DNA from: JABDIP01 sp965212545
GTDB lineage: Bacteria; Pseudomonadota; Alphaproteobacteria; DSM-16000; Inquilinaceae
Length of the DNA: 64,000 nt
Assembly: GCA_965212545.1 (NCBI GenBank)
Contig: CBDBVB010000021.1
Span: 62,001-126,000, forward strand
Direction of reading: 5' to 3'
The notes under the pieces were generated by a model. That model was not told where the DNA came from. It did not search any database and saw only the letters and a program-made list of their open reading frames with translations. Shown here one piece after another: positions 15,743 through 25,926 of this stretch. Within the stretch, counting starts at the first letter, position 1, and every line of letters begins with the position of its first letter. The position numbers were made by a program, and so were the translations under genes.

Positions 15743-16918
15743 CTACTCCTTAGCGCTCAGCCGGGTCTCGACCATGGTCGCGAACACGCTTGCTCCGACC
15801 GGGAGGACCTCGTCGTTGAAATCGTAACGGGGGTTGTGAACCATGCAGGCGCTGGGGCCGCCGGCCTGGCCGAGCCAGAGATAGGCGCCGGGGCGTTTGA
15901 GAAGCATGAAGGAGAAATCCTCCGCCCCCATCACCGGCTCGATATCCTGGTGCGTTTTGTCGGCGCCCAGCACATCGGCCAGGATCTCGGCGGCGAAGGA
16001 TGCCTGCTGCTCGTGGTTGACGGTAGCCGGATAGCCGCGCTGATAGTCGAACGCGACCTCGGCGCCGAAAGCGTCGCATATGCCCTTGGCGATACGCTTC
16101 ATGCCGGCTTCGATCATGTCCTGGGTTTCCGGCTTGAAGGTCCGCACCGTGCCGGTCAGCATCGCCTCCTCGGCGATCACGTTGTGGGCGCTGCCGGCAT
16201 GGACCTGGGTCACGCTGATCACCGCCGCATCCAGCGGGTCGGTGTTGCGGCTGACCAGCGGCTGGAAGGCGGTGACCATCTGCGCAGCGATGATCACCGG
16301 ATCGTTGCACAGATGCGGCATCGCGGCGTGGCCGCCCTTGGCCGTGACCTTGATCTCGAACTGATCCGCCGCCGCCATGATCGGCCCGGGCACCACGGCC
16401 GCCTCGCCAGCCGGCAGTTTCGGCCAATTGTGCATGCCGTAGACTTCATCGCAGGGGAAACGATCGAAGAGTCCTTCCTCGACCATCACCCGTCCACCGC
16501 CATGGCCCTCCTCGGCCGGCTGAAAGATGAAATTGACGGTACCGGCGAAATTGCGTGTTTCCGCCAGGTATTTCGCTGCGCCCAGCAGCATCGTGGTATG
16601 GCCGTCATGGCCGCAGCCGTGGAACTTGCCCGGGTTCTGCGACTTATAGGGAACGTCGTTTTCCTCATCCATCGGCAACGCATCCATGTCGGCGCGCAAG
16701 CCGATCGATCCGTCGCCGCCGTTGCGCCCCTTCAGCACGCCCACCACGCCGGTCTTCGCAATGCCCCGATGGACCTCGATGCCCCATTCCTCGAGCTTGG
16801 CGGCGACCAGATCGGAGGTCCGGACCTCCTCGAAGGCGACCTCCGGATGAGCATGGATATCCCGCCGCCATTCGGTCATTTCCTCTTTCATGGCGGCAAT
16901 GGAGTTGATGATTGGCAT
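15743..16918 (-). CDS. M20-family amidohydrolase (hippurate hydrolase-like)
   Basis: The 391-residue metallo-amidohydrolase hydrolyses N-acyl amino acids or related amides. Visible motifs are RRDIHAHPEVAFEE near residue 20, MDALPMDEE, the metal-binding FHGCGHDGHTTMLLGAAKYL, FIFQPAEEGHGGG with the catalytic Glu, and YGMHNWPKLPAGEAAV. The dimerisation-domain motif GGHAAMPH is also present. Length and motif order are those of the ama/hipO group. It sits upstream of the PrcB-like gene and downstream of the amidohydrolase and ribokinase genes, all on the minus strand. Confidence 0.92.
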   Translation of the reverse strand: MPIINSIAAMKEEMTEWRRDIHAHPEVAFEEVRTSDLVAAKLEEWGIEVHRGIAKTGVVGVLKGRNGGDGSIGLRADMDALPMDEENDVPYKSQNPGKFHGCGHDGHTTMLLGAAKYLAETRNFAGTVNFIFQPAEEGHGGGRVMVEEGLFDRFPCDEVYGMHNWPKLPAGEAAVVPGPIMAAADQFEIKVTAKGGHAAMPHLCNDPVIIAAQMVTAFQPLVSRNTDPLDAAVISVTQVHAGSAHNVIAEEAMLTGTVRTFKPETQDMIEAGMKRIAKGICDAFGAEVAFDYQRGYPATVNHEQQASFAAEILADVLGADKTHQDIEPVMGAEDFSFMLLKRPGAYLWLGQAGGPSACMVHNPRYDFNDEVLPVGASVFATMVETRLSAKE

Positions 16919-16969
16919 ACGCTGCTTCCGTCCCGGGGTGGTTAGGTTCGGGCTAATGTGCCCTGACGG

Positions 16970-18187
16970 CTACGCGGCGGCAACCGCCACTTTGGTAGTG
17001 ATACTTTCGCCCAATGCGACGCCGTTCTTGACCACGCATCGGTGATTGGCGGTGTCGGCGATCATGGCGATATTCGCAAGCGGATCGCCATCCACCAATA
17101 ACATGTCCGCGATCTTGCCCGCCTCGAGAACGCCGCGATCCTCAAGCGCCATGAGTTCCGCTCCATGCAGCGTCGCCGCGATGATGGCATCGCGCGCGGA
17201 CATGCCGACATCGACCATGAAAGACAACTCCGACGCGTTCACCCCATGCTGGTTGAATGGCGTCCCGGCATCCGTGCCCATGGCGATGCGACCACCGGCC
17301 TCGTAGAACATCCGTACCGAAGCAATGTGGCGTTCGACAAGGCGGGCCGATTTTTCAACGGCGTAGGCCGGCACGCCCTTGTCGGCGTGTAGCAGGATAT
17401 TTTTCACCGCCGACAAGGTCGGCACAAGATACGTGCCGTGCCGGCACATCTCCACAACACACTCCTCGGTCATGAAGATGCCGTGCTCGATCGAGGCCAC
17501 GCCGGCCCGGGTCGCGTCGAGTATGCCCTGGCTGCCCTGGGCGTGGCAGGCACACCGTCGCTGGAAGCGGCTGGCCTCGGTGACGCCGGCCGCCAATTCC
17601 TCATAGGTGTAGTGGGAATCCTCCGGATTGACCCCGGGGGTCATGACCCCTCCGGTCGCCATCATCTTGATCAGGTCGCTTCCGGCATGGACCTGTTCGC
17701 GGACCGCCTTGGTCACCTCGTCTGGGCCATCGGCGACGCGGCCGGAATAATTGCCATGACCGCCGGTCATGCAGATGACCCGTCCGGACGCGCGAATGGT
17801 CGGGCCGACGAACTGGCCGCTGTTGCAGGCGTCGCGGACCGCAAGATCGATGTAATCCTTGCCGCCGCAATCGCGCAGAGCCGTGATTCCACCGGCCAAG
17901 GAGTCCTTGGCCCGGGCCAGCGCATTGAGCGCGGTCTGGGCGGGCTTTTCATTGGCGAGGACAGCCGCCGGATTTGCCTGGGCCCCGAGCGTCAAATGGA
18001 CATGACAGTCGACAAGCCCCGGGAGCAGCGTTCCACCCGACGTGTCGACGACAATCCCGGCAAACCCAATGAACTCGGCCGACGGCGCCACCCTGACGAT
18101 CCGGTCGCCTTCGACCATCAGTGCGTGGTCGCGGATCGCCTCACCAGCTCCATCGAAAACCGATCCTCCGCGATAGAGTGTCTGCAT
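16970..18187 (-). CDS. Metal-dependent amidohydrolase (imidazolonepropionase/prolidase-like)
   Basis: The 405-residue TIM-barrel hydrolase shows VDCHVHLTLG (HxH metal ligands) near residue 65, and GSDLIKMMATGG with the Lys that is carbamylated in this group. CACHAQGSQGI and SIEHGIFMTEE supply the other His ligands, and MGTDAGTPFNQHG supplies the catalytic Asp. This is the pattern of the Xaa-Arg or Xaa-Pro dipeptidase-like members of the amidohydrolase superfamily. I chose the ATG at 18187 (MQTLYRGGSVFDG) because the frame upstream overlaps the ribokinase gene. It lies 19 bases downstream of the ribokinase stop, so an operon is likely. Confidence 0.88.
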   Translation of the reverse strand: MQTLYRGGSVFDGAGEAIRDHALMVEGDRIVRVAPSAEFIGFAGIVVDTSGGTLLPGLVDCHVHLTLGAQANPAAVLANEKPAQTALNALARAKDSLAGGITALRDCGGKDYIDLAVRDACNSGQFVGPTIRASGRVICMTGGHGNYSGRVADGPDEVTKAVREQVHAGSDLIKMMATGGVMTPGVNPEDSHYTYEELAAGVTEASRFQRRCACHAQGSQGILDATRAGVASIEHGIFMTEECVVEMCRHGTYLVPTLSAVKNILLHADKGVPAYAVEKSARLVERHIASVRMFYEAGGRIAMGTDAGTPFNQHGVNASELSFMVDVGMSARDAIIAATLHGAELMALEDRGVLEAGKIADMLLVDGDPLANIAMIADTANHRCVVKNGVALGESITTKVAVAAA

Positions 18188-18206
18188 GACGGTCCCCGCG
18201 TATCTG

Positions 18207-19139
18207 TTACTCGGACGCTCGGGGCCTGGGCACCCTGTCCATGTTCTTTGCGATCGCCTCGGCGGTCGGCAGGCTTTCCTGCGCACCCAGGGCGAGGCAA
18301 GCGAGCGCTGCCCCGACGCTGGCCCGATGAAGCGCGTCAGGGAGCGTCAGGCCGGCATCGATCGCCGCCGCGAGCACGCCGGTGAACGCGTCGCCCGCAC
18401 CGGTGGTATCTACCGGATCAATCGCCATTGAGTCGACTCGCCAGATGCGCCCCTGCTCGATCGCAAGGGCTCCCTGACCGCCCAATGTCACGACACATGT
18501 CAATCCGGCGGCCGCGGCGACTCCGCGTCCAGCTTCCTCGGGACCTCCGGACGGCAGACCCAGATCCGCCGCGATCATCTGCGCCTCGATCTCGTTGACC
18601 ACCAGCATGTCCAGCGCCTCCAGCGCCTGGCGCGGCACCGTGGCGGCTGGTGCAAGATTGAGCATGCTGAACCCTCCAGCCGCCCTCACCCGTTCGACGG
18701 CCTTCCAGTTCTGTTCCGCCGGCACTTCCATCTGCATCATCAATACGCTGTCCGGTCCAAGTTCACGATGGGCAAATTGGCCGGCATTTGCGTCCAGATT
18801 TGCACCGCTGGCGACCGCAATGGCGTTTTCCCCGGACGACTCGACGCTGATGCAGGCCACGCCGGTCGGCCGGACCGAGCGCGCAATTCCCGTCGTGTCG
18901 ACCTGCTGGGCTGAGAGCACATCGACAAGCCGCTGGCCGAATGCGTCGTCCCCGACCTGACCGATCATGGCGACCGCCGCGCCGGCCCGAGCCGCGGCGA
19001 CGGCCTGGTTGCATCCTTTGCCTCCCGGCTTGGTGACGTATTCGTCACACAGAACCGTCTCGCCCGGGCGCGGGATCGAAGGGACCGTCAGGACAAGGTC
19101 CATATTCAGAGAGCCGAAGACCACAATCATGATGGGCAA
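18207..19139 (-). CDS. rbsK: Ribokinase, PfkB family
   Basis: The 310-residue sugar kinase phosphorylates ribose or a related sugar with ATP. It starts VVFGSLNMDLVLTV. The first PfkB signature is GGKGCNQAVAAARAGA near residues 39-54. The catalytic second signature PVDTTGAGDAFTGVLAAA has the active-site Asp. NLAPAA and VVNEIEAQ are also ribokinase-like. It is first in a minus-strand run with the amidohydrolase and M20 genes. The presence of a ribokinase with amide hydrolases could mean nucleoside salvage, but no nucleosidase is visible. MIVVFG (ATG at 19130) is an alternative start. Confidence 0.88.
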   Translation of the reverse strand: MPIMIVVFGSLNMDLVLTVPSIPRPGETVLCDEYVTKPGGKGCNQAVAAARAGAAVAMIGQVGDDAFGQRLVDVLSAQQVDTTGIARSVRPTGVACISVESSGENAIAVASGANLDANAGQFAHRELGPDSVLMMQMEVPAEQNWKAVERVRAAGGFSMLNLAPAATVPRQALEALDMLVVNEIEAQMIAADLGLPSGGPEEAGRGVAAAAGLTCVVTLGGQGALAIEQGRIWRVDSMAIDPVDTTGAGDAFTGVLAAAIDAGLTLPDALHRASVGAALACLALGAQESLPTAEAIAKNMDRVPRPRASE

Positions 19140-19393
19140 TCATACCGCGCCGAGGCTGCCCTGCCAGTCCCAGTGAACGATTGCCGGATCGCCGACATCC
19201 AACATAGAAGTTGCAATAGTATCAACGAAGAGTAAACGAAGTTAATAGTTCTTTAACCTTAACATCACTCAGTCAATGCACCATTTACGATTAATTCACT
19301 ATAAGTTTATCTCCCAGAAAGATTGACTTTTACAGAAAACTTTCGTAACTTCTTCTTAGTCAACTCACTGAACTGGTTAATACGGCCGCTGAT
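19140..19393. promoter_or_regulatory. AT-rich divergent regulatory region upstream of the adhesin gene
   Basis: From about 19200 to 19390 the sequence is strikingly AT-rich within a GC-rich genome, with many TTAA and TTTA tracts. It separates the ribokinase gene from the adhesin frame and has no coding potential. Such islands before large surface adhesins are typical targets of xenogeneic silencers or MucR/Ros-type regulators. That interpretation is inference. Confidence 0.5.
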
Positions 19394-22300
19394 TTGATTT
19401 GTACTACGATCAGTAATGCTGTCGAAATCTTGCCTGATCGCGAATCAGAGCAAAATGCTCAATTCGAGAGCCGGCGCGATATCGGCAATCCAGGGACTCC
19501 CGATCCCGCAGCGAAGTCCGGATCCGGACTGCGACCGGGCCATGCGTATATGGCCAGCTTCGATGTCATCACCGCAGTTGCGGTCATTGGATCTGTCGAT
19601 GCGCTGCAGGACCGGGAAACGATCATTCCACCGCTCGACTTCAGCGCGACGACCGCGAACATGTCGCCTGCGGACCTCACCGATTTCGACCTTGAGGATC
19701 TGATGGCTGTCGAGATCGCCCCGGCGACGCCGCTGGTCGATTTCCAGAATTTCGATCTCGGCGACTCCAATCTTGAACGGTTACTGACTCTGGAGGCACA
19801 GCCCGACAATCCGCAGGACGAAACCCTCGGACGACCTCACGCTCGTGGACATGGAGGATTTGCTGGAGGTCGTGGTGGGCACGGTGGAGACCGAGCAGGT
19901 GCCACCGCCATTGGACCTGACCGGCATCGATCTCGAGATCCTCCAGGACCTGACATTCGGTACCGATCCGCAAGAACCGGCAGACCCGTTTCGACAGATG
20001 GCGTCCCTCGACATCGCCAGCCCCCTGGACCAGGACGGCGTCAACGACGTGGGATTGATCGATCGGACCACCGAACCGGGAGATTTCGCTGGCAAACCGA
20101 TGTTGCCGCCGCAGGCAAATGGCAACGACGTCGATGCCGCCGGAAGTGGCCGCTTGCCGCTGGAGCCTGTAAACCAGCCGCCCTCGGCCCTGGACGATCA
20201 GCTGAAGACACCCCAGGACACGGCCGTGGCCGGAAACGTCCTGGCCAATGATCACGATGCTGACGGAGGCCTGCTCACGGTCACCAATGTCGGCACTTTC
20301 TTGTCGGCGTCGACGGGCACGGTCGATTTGAGCGCCGACGGCAGCTTCATCTACATGCCGCCCGCGGGATATTTCGGCTACGACGCGTTCGACTACTCCG
20401 CCTCGGACGGCCAGGGCGGCACGGCCTCGGCGACCGCCGGCATCAAGGTGATCAAGGCCAATCTGGCGCCGACCGTCAACGGCGATGGCGTTGCGACGAA
20501 CGAGGATACCCCGGTGACCGTCGACGTGCTGGCCAATGACAGCGATCCGGACGGCGACCCCTTGACGATCGACTCCGTTGTCCAGGGTTCCAACGGGGTG
20601 GTCATGGTCAATACCGACGGCACGCTGACCTACACCCCGGATCCGGACTTCCACGGCACCGACAGTTTCACCTACACGGCATCCGACCCCTATGACGCGT
20701 GCGAAACCGCCACAGTTACCGTCACGGTAACACCGGCAAACGACGCACCGGTCGCGATCGAGGACGCCTTCGCGGGCGTCGAAGATGCGGCCGTCACCGG
20801 CACTGTCCTGGCCAATGACAGCGATGTCGACGGTGACACGGTCACGGTGGCGAGCACCGGCACCCTGATAACGGCACAAGACGGAACCGTCGTGATGGCC
20901 GCCGACGGCAGCTTCACCTACACGCCGGCCACCAACTACAACGGCCAGGATTCCTTCAACTACACCATCAAGGACGGCAACGGAGGCATCGCAACGGCCA
21001 CCGTCACGCTTGACCTCACCCCGGTGAACGACACGCCGATCGCCGGGGATGACAGCTTCGGTGGTACCGAGGACGCGGCCATCACCGGCGACGTGCTGGC
21101 CAACGACAGCGACCCGGACGGCGATACGCTGACGGTGGCCTTCACCGGCACCATAGCCACGGCACAAGGTGGCACCGTCGTAATGGAGTCCAACGGGAAT
21201 TTCACCTACACGCCAGCCGCCAGTTTCGTCGGCGCCGACTCGTTCATCTATGACATCACGGATGGCGATGGCGGCACCGCAACGGCTGCTGTCAATATCG
21301 ATGTTACGATCGTGAATGCGAGCCCGGTCGCCGCAGACGACAGCTTCGTTGTAACGACGGACACCATCTTGTCCGGAGATGTGCTCAACAATGACAGCGA
21401 CGTCGATGGCGATGCATTGACAGTCACCAAGGCCGGGACCCTGAGACCACCGCACAGGGCGGCACGGTGGTGTTGGCAACCAACGGAAAATTCGATTTCA
21501 AGCCGATGGACGGCTACACGGGGACCGACAGCTTCACCTACGAGGTCAGCGACGGGCGGGGCGGCATTGCCACCGCAACCGTGACCATCACGCTCACGGC
21601 CCCCGGCCCGGTCCTCAATGGCACCGACGGCGACGACCAGTTGATCGGCACACCCGGTGTCGACACACTGGACGGCAAGGGCGGCAACGACATGCTGGTC
21701 GGCCTGGCCGGCGCCGACACTCTGGAGGGCGGTGCGGGCATCGATACGGTGACGTACAGGGACTCCGACGCGCGGGTCGAGGTCAGCCTGGTGAGTGGCG
21801 ACGGCCTCGGCGGCCATGCCGAAGGCGATGTCCTGAGCGGTATCGAGAATTTGGACGGCTCAATCTACGACGATTATCTCAGGGGCGATGCCGGCAACAA
21901 CGTGCTCCGCGGCGGCCCGGGCGACGACGAGCTTCTGGGCTATGTCGGCAATGACCTGCTGGTGGGCGGACCCGGAGCCGACCGAATTGCCGGCGGCGAC
22001 GGTATCGACACCGCCGACTACAGGAATTCCGATGCCGCGGTTATCATCGATCTGAACACCGACATGGGATCCGGCGGCCATGCCGAGGGCGATTTCTCTC
22101 GAGAAGATCGAGGACGTCTACGGCTCGCCATTCGACGATGTGTTCATCGGCGACCGAGGTATCAACACGATCCGCGGTGGCCGCGGCAACGACGAAATGT
22201 CGGGCGGCAACGGCGACGACCACCTGTTTGGAGGCCCGGGCGAACGACATCCTGGAAGGCGAGCGCGGAGACGACATTCTGAGTGGCGGGTTGGGCAACG

Positions 22301-22558
22301 ACACGGCTGATCGGTGACCAGGGCAGCGAGACCTTCGTCTTCGATGCCGGCACCGGCAGCGACATCGATACGATCGAAAACTTCGTGAGTGGCCAGGACG
22401 TTATCGACCTTGGCGCATTCGGCCTTGCCGGCCTGTCGGAGGTAACAATCCGCGACGACGGGGCCGGCGGCAGCCTGATCGACCTGCCTGGCGGAGACAG
22501 CATCGACATCCTTTTGGTCGACCCGGCGTCGCTGACCGCCGGCGATTTCATCTTGTAG
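19394..22558 (+). pseudogene. Frameshifted Ig-like/RTX adhesin secreted by a type I system
   Basis: After correcting five single-base shifts this reads as one protein of about 1,050 residues. It has an acidic N-terminal region, five cadherin/VCBS-like repeats of about 90 residues (each with a VLANDSDxDGD motif), a block of RTX nonapeptides (GGxGxDxLxG), and an RTX-type C-terminal signal ending LTAGDFIL. Breaks lie near 19824-19826 (extra C), 21441 (missing base), 22093-22095 (extra T), 22242 (extra base) and 22305 (extra G). Only a TTG start at 19394 without a ribosome site, or an ATG at 19550, is available. Calcium-dependent surface adhesion is the family role. No type I exporter genes are adjacent. 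It may be a true pseudogene or intact with assembly errors. Confidence 0.82.
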
Positions 22559-22834
22559 GGAGCCAGGACGAACATGCCCGATCACATTGGAACCCGCGGG
22601 GACCGGGATACCGCGACATAAAAAATCAATACGGGTCGAATTCGCAGGAGATTTGAAGAGAATTTTAAACATTTGGTGGTGTCATATAAGAAGGGAATCA
22701 ACCCTTGGTGATGGCAAGCACCGACAACCAGATTGCTGGGGGAGATTGATGACTGGACATCTGTCAATGGCAGGACGATGCCGCCCGAACGGCGGACCGG
22801 CCTCAGCCATTACGGAATTGCGGAGGGATCGACA

Positions 22835-23437
22835 ATGGACCGGCTGATCAAAAAAGCCGGCCTGTCGATCCTGACCGCTCTGGCGATTTTCGCCGGCGGG
22901 GCTTGCGATGCCCGGGCGGACTCGGCGGAGGACCGGCAAGGTCCGCCGGCGGGGCTGCCGGAATACTCGGTCAAGGCCGCCTTCGTCTACAACTTCGCAC
23001 GGTTCACGGAATGGCCCGAGGCCGCATTTCGCGACGCCGCCGCGCCGCTACGGCTTTGCGTGCTGGGCCAGGATCCATTCGACGGCGCACTCGATACGAT
23101 CGCCGGCAAATCGATCGGCAGCCGCGAATTGATGATCAGCTATCCGATCTGGGCCAGCGAGGCCCGCGACTGCCATATCCTGTTCATCAGCGAGTCGGTC
23201 CGTAGCCGCCTGCCGGAGATCGTCACGCATCTGGGCGGCTCGCCGGTCCTGACCATCGGCGACACGCCCGAAGTTGCGCGATCGGGTGGCATCATCGGTC
23301 TCGAGAATGTCGAGAACAGGATCCGCTTCCGGGTCAATCTCGACGCCGCCCAGCGGTCCGGGTTGCGGCTGAGCGCACGGATCCTCAACTTGGCCACTTC
23401 CGTACACAGCGAACACCTGTCCGGACCCGTGAACTGA
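22835..23437 (+). CDS. YfiR-like periplasmic protein (DUF4154)
   Basis: The 200-residue exported protein has a signal peptide (MDRLIKKAGLSILTALAIFA and on to ARA). The DUF4154 core starts EYSVKAAFVYNFARFTEWPE. Conserved Cys residues are at LRLCVLGQDPF and DCHILFI. The GGIIGLENVENRIRFRVNL and SGLRLSARILNLA segments are classic YfiR. YfiR binds and represses the periplasmic domain of the diguanylate cyclase YfiN. Here the partner is a histidine kinase whose start overlaps the YfiR stop by one base, so the pair is translationally coupled. The ATG at 22835 follows GGAGGGATCGACA. The gene lies just after the adhesin, so biofilm control is a reasonable guess. Confidence 0.88.
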   Translation: MDRLIKKAGLSILTALAIFAGGACDARADSAEDRQGPPAGLPEYSVKAAFVYNFARFTEWPEAAFRDAAAPLRLCVLGQDPFDGALDTIAGKSIGSRELMISYPIWASEARDCHILFISESVRSRLPEIVTHLGGSPVLTIGDTPEVARSGGIIGLENVENRIRFRVNLDAAQRSGLRLSARILNLATSVHSEHLSGPVN

Positions 23438-24978
23438 TGCCACGGTTCGCCGACATACCCATTCAGGACAAGGTGACGTCGATCATCCTGCTGACGAGTT
23501 GCGTGGCGATCCTGATCGCATCGGGTGTGTTCATAACCGGCGACACCATTCACTCCCGCAGCGAACTCGTCCGCGAGCTTTCTACGGTCGCGGACATCAC
23601 CGGCCGCAACAGCACCGCTGCGGTGTTGTTCGAAGACGAGACGGTGGCCTGGGAAACCTTGTCGGCGCTGGGCACGATGCCGAACATCATCGCCGCCTCG
23701 ATCGTCACGCCGGACGACCAGGTCTTCGCGATGTACGTGCCGGACCGCGTCGCACCTGAAACGACGGCGGAGGGGCCGGAGGATCGGGTCCGGAACGAGG
23801 TCCGGCAGATCAGGGCGGCGACCGACTCCAGGTACGAGAACGCCGCCTTCTTCGACGGGCATGTCTCGGTCCTGCAGGTGATCGCACTCGATGGAGAGCC
23901 GATCGGATATGTCCATCTGTCCGCCGATCTGAGCTACATCTACCAGCGGATGGAAATCCAGCTGTCCATGGTCGCGGTCGCAGCGCTCATTTCCTTCCTG
24001 ATCGCCATGCTGCTTTCGGCGCGCCTGCAGAAAGTCATTTCCCGGCCGATCCTGCATCTGGCCGACACCATGAAATCGGTCGGGCGCGAAAAGCGCTACT
24101 CGGTGCGGGCGACGAAAACCGGTGACGACGAACTCGGCACCCTGATCGACGGCTTCAACGACATGCTGTCACAGATCGAGACCCACGAGGAAAGCATTGC
24201 GGCAGGGCTCAGGGCTGAGGCGGCCAACCGCGCGAAATCGGAGTTTCTCGCCAATATGAGCCATGAGCTGAGGACGCCGCTGAACGCAATCATCGGTTTT
24301 GCCGACGCCATGAAGGGCGAGGTGTTCGGAACACTCGGCTCGGCCCGCTACCGGTCTTACGTCGACGACATCCACTACAGCGGCAACCACCTGTTGAACA
24401 TCATCAACGACATCCTCGACCTCTCGAAAGCCGAATCCGGCAGAATCGAGATGGAGGAGACGCATTTCCTGCTGCCGGCCGTTGCCAACAACGCCATCCG
24501 CATGCTGCGCGAAAGGGCGGTCAGTCAGGGCGTCACGGTGCTGAACGATGTGCCGGCGTACGGGCCATGGCTATATGGTGACCAGCGGCTCATCAGCCAG
24601 GTCGTCATCAATCTGCTGTCGAATGCGGTCAAGTTCACCGACAAGGGCGGCCGGGTGACGATAGCAATCTGCCACGGCCCAGCCGGGCGGTGCGGCCTGC
24701 GGATCGCCGACACCGGCATCGGCATCGCCGGGGACGATCTGCCAACGGTTCGTGAGCCCTTCGCCCAGGTCGCAAACGCATTCAGCCGAAGGCATGGCGG
24801 CACCGGGTTGGGGCTTCCGCTCGCCGACCAGATCATGCAGCATCACGGCGGCACACTGGACCTCGCCAGTGAGATCGGAATCGGTACCACGGTGACAATC
24901 TGGTTCCCGGCGCGGCGCGTGGTGAATCGACCCGGCATGGCGACCGAATGCGAGGCCGCAATGGCCGGGTCCGATTGA
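23437..24978 (+). CDS. Hybrid-free sensor histidine kinase with CHASE8-like periplasmic domain
   Basis: The 513-residue inner-membrane kinase has TM1 at about residues 15-35. A periplasmic domain of about 140 residues carries the CHASE8-type pattern TGRNSTAAVLFEDETVAWETL. TM2 is at about 175-197, then HAMP, then HisKA with SHELRTPLNA (phospho-acceptor His276). The ATPase domain shows N box LLSNAVKF, G1 IADTGIGIA and G2 HGGTGLGLPLAD. CHASE8 is the sensor domain that YfiN uses to interact with YfiR, so this kinase is probably controlled by the coupled YfiR-like protein. No receiver domain or response-regulator gene is adjacent; the partner is unknown. Confidence 0.9.
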   Translation: MPRFADIPIQDKVTSIILLTSCVAILIASGVFITGDTIHSRSELVRELSTVADITGRNSTAAVLFEDETVAWETLSALGTMPNIIAASIVTPDDQVFAMYVPDRVAPETTAEGPEDRVRNEVRQIRAATDSRYENAAFFDGHVSVLQVIALDGEPIGYVHLSADLSYIYQRMEIQLSMVAVAALISFLIAMLLSARLQKVISRPILHLADTMKSVGREKRYSVRATKTGDDELGTLIDGFNDMLSQIETHEESIAAGLRAEAANRAKSEFLANMSHELRTPLNAIIGFADAMKGEVFGTLGSARYRSYVDDIHYSGNHLLNIINDILDLSKAESGRIEMEETHFLLPAVANNAIRMLRERAVSQGVTVLNDVPAYGPWLYGDQRLISQVVINLLSNAVKFTDKGGRVTIAICHGPAGRCGLRIADTGIGIAGDDLPTVREPFAQVANAFSRRHGGTGLGLPLADQIMQHHGGTLDLASEIGIGTTVTIWFPARRVVNRPGMATECEAAMAGSD

Positions 24979-24985
24979 CCGCCTT

Positions 24986-25102
24986 CTAGAGCCTGATCGC
25001 TTCACACCGAAATGGTGTGAAGCGTGAATCTGTCTCTAACATATTTAGATAGAACAAGATTCACGTTTCAGATTGATTCAATCTGAAACGATCGTGGTCT
25101 AG
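24986..25102. repeat. Intergenic palindromic element with three nested hairpins
   Basis: This 117-base element is bounded by CTAGAGC and GGTCTAG. It contains a stem at 24998-25024 (CGCTTCACACC and its complement), a middle stem formed by GTGAATCT (25024-25031) with AGATTCAC, and a 12-base-pair stem at 25064-25090 (CGTTTCAGATTG and its complement). It lies between the convergent kinase and stress-protein genes and reaches the stop of the latter. The design resembles dispersed intergenic palindromic repeats of alphaproteobacteria and could also terminate transcription both ways. Confidence 0.75.
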
Positions 25103-25926
25103 TGTGACATCAGCACCGGCACCGTCATGTGCTGCAGGATCTCCCGGGTGACGCCGCCCAGCACCAGCTCCCGCAGCCGCGATCGGCCATAGCCGCCCAT
25201 CACGATCATATCGACCGACAGATCGGCCGCACGGTTCAGCAATATGTCGGACGCATCCAGCCCCTGGGATTCCATCTGGGACGCCTCGACCTTGATTCCG
25301 TGCCGCGCCAGATGCAGCGCGATATCGGCACCCGGCGCATCGCCCAGCGCACCGCCGGGGTCGACCGCCAGGACCGAGACCTTGGCCGCGGCCTCCAGGA
25401 TCGGCATTGCGTCGGTCACCGCGCGCGCCGCCTCACGGCTGCCGTTCCAGGCCACCAGTACATGCTTTGCAATATCGCTGGCGCGGAACGCGTACGGGAC
25501 GACCAACACGGGCCGACCGCTGGACAGCACCAGTTCCGCCGGATCGACGGCCGGAAAATCGGGCGTTTCCTCCTCGGTCTGGCCGATTGCGATCAGATCC
25601 GAATACCGGCCCATCAACGCGATCGACGAGTTTGGCTCACCGGCCGTCGACCGCCACTCCGAACGACCCGACAGGTCGGCCGCCGACATTGCCGACTCGA
25701 AGACCTTGCGCGCTTCAGCGGTTCTGGCCTTCGCCGACTCGGTCTGCGCCTTCCGCACCTCTTCGGGCATCTGCGCCATCACATAGCCCGGTACATCAGG
25801 ATGCGGAATCGCGAAGACCCCTGTGATGTGCGCGTCGTTTTGATGCGCCAGCGCCGCGCAATAGGACAACCGCGCCGCCGTCGCCTGACCTTCGTCGACC
25901 ACCACCAGAATGTCTTTCAGCGCCAT
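25099..25926 (-). CDS. Universal stress protein, tandem UspA domains
   Basis: The 275-residue protein has two UspA folds. The first begins MALKDILVVVDEGQATAARL. The second begins HVLVAWNGSREAARAVTDAM and ends with the ATP-binding-type MGGYGRSRLRELVLGGVTRE. Only the second half keeps the G-x2-G-x9-G-S/T-like loop, so nucleotide binding is likely in that half. The start at 25926 is chosen because GAGGAG lies eight bases upstream; a frame extension to 25956 lacks a ribosome site. The gene is monocistronic, between an intergenic palindrome and the oligopeptide transporter operon. Confidence 0.9.
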   Translation of the reverse strand: MALKDILVVVDEGQATAARLSYCAALAHQNDAHITGVFAIPHPDVPGYVMAQMPEEVRKAQTESAKARTAEARKVFESAMSAADLSGRSEWRSTAGEPNSSIALMGRYSDLIAIGQTEEETPDFPAVDPAELVLSSGRPVLVVPYAFRASDIAKHVLVAWNGSREAARAVTDAMPILEAAAKVSVLAVDPGGALGDAPGADIALHLARHGIKVEASQMESQGLDASDILLNRAADLSVDMIVMGGYGRSRLRELVLGGVTREILQHMTVPVLMSH

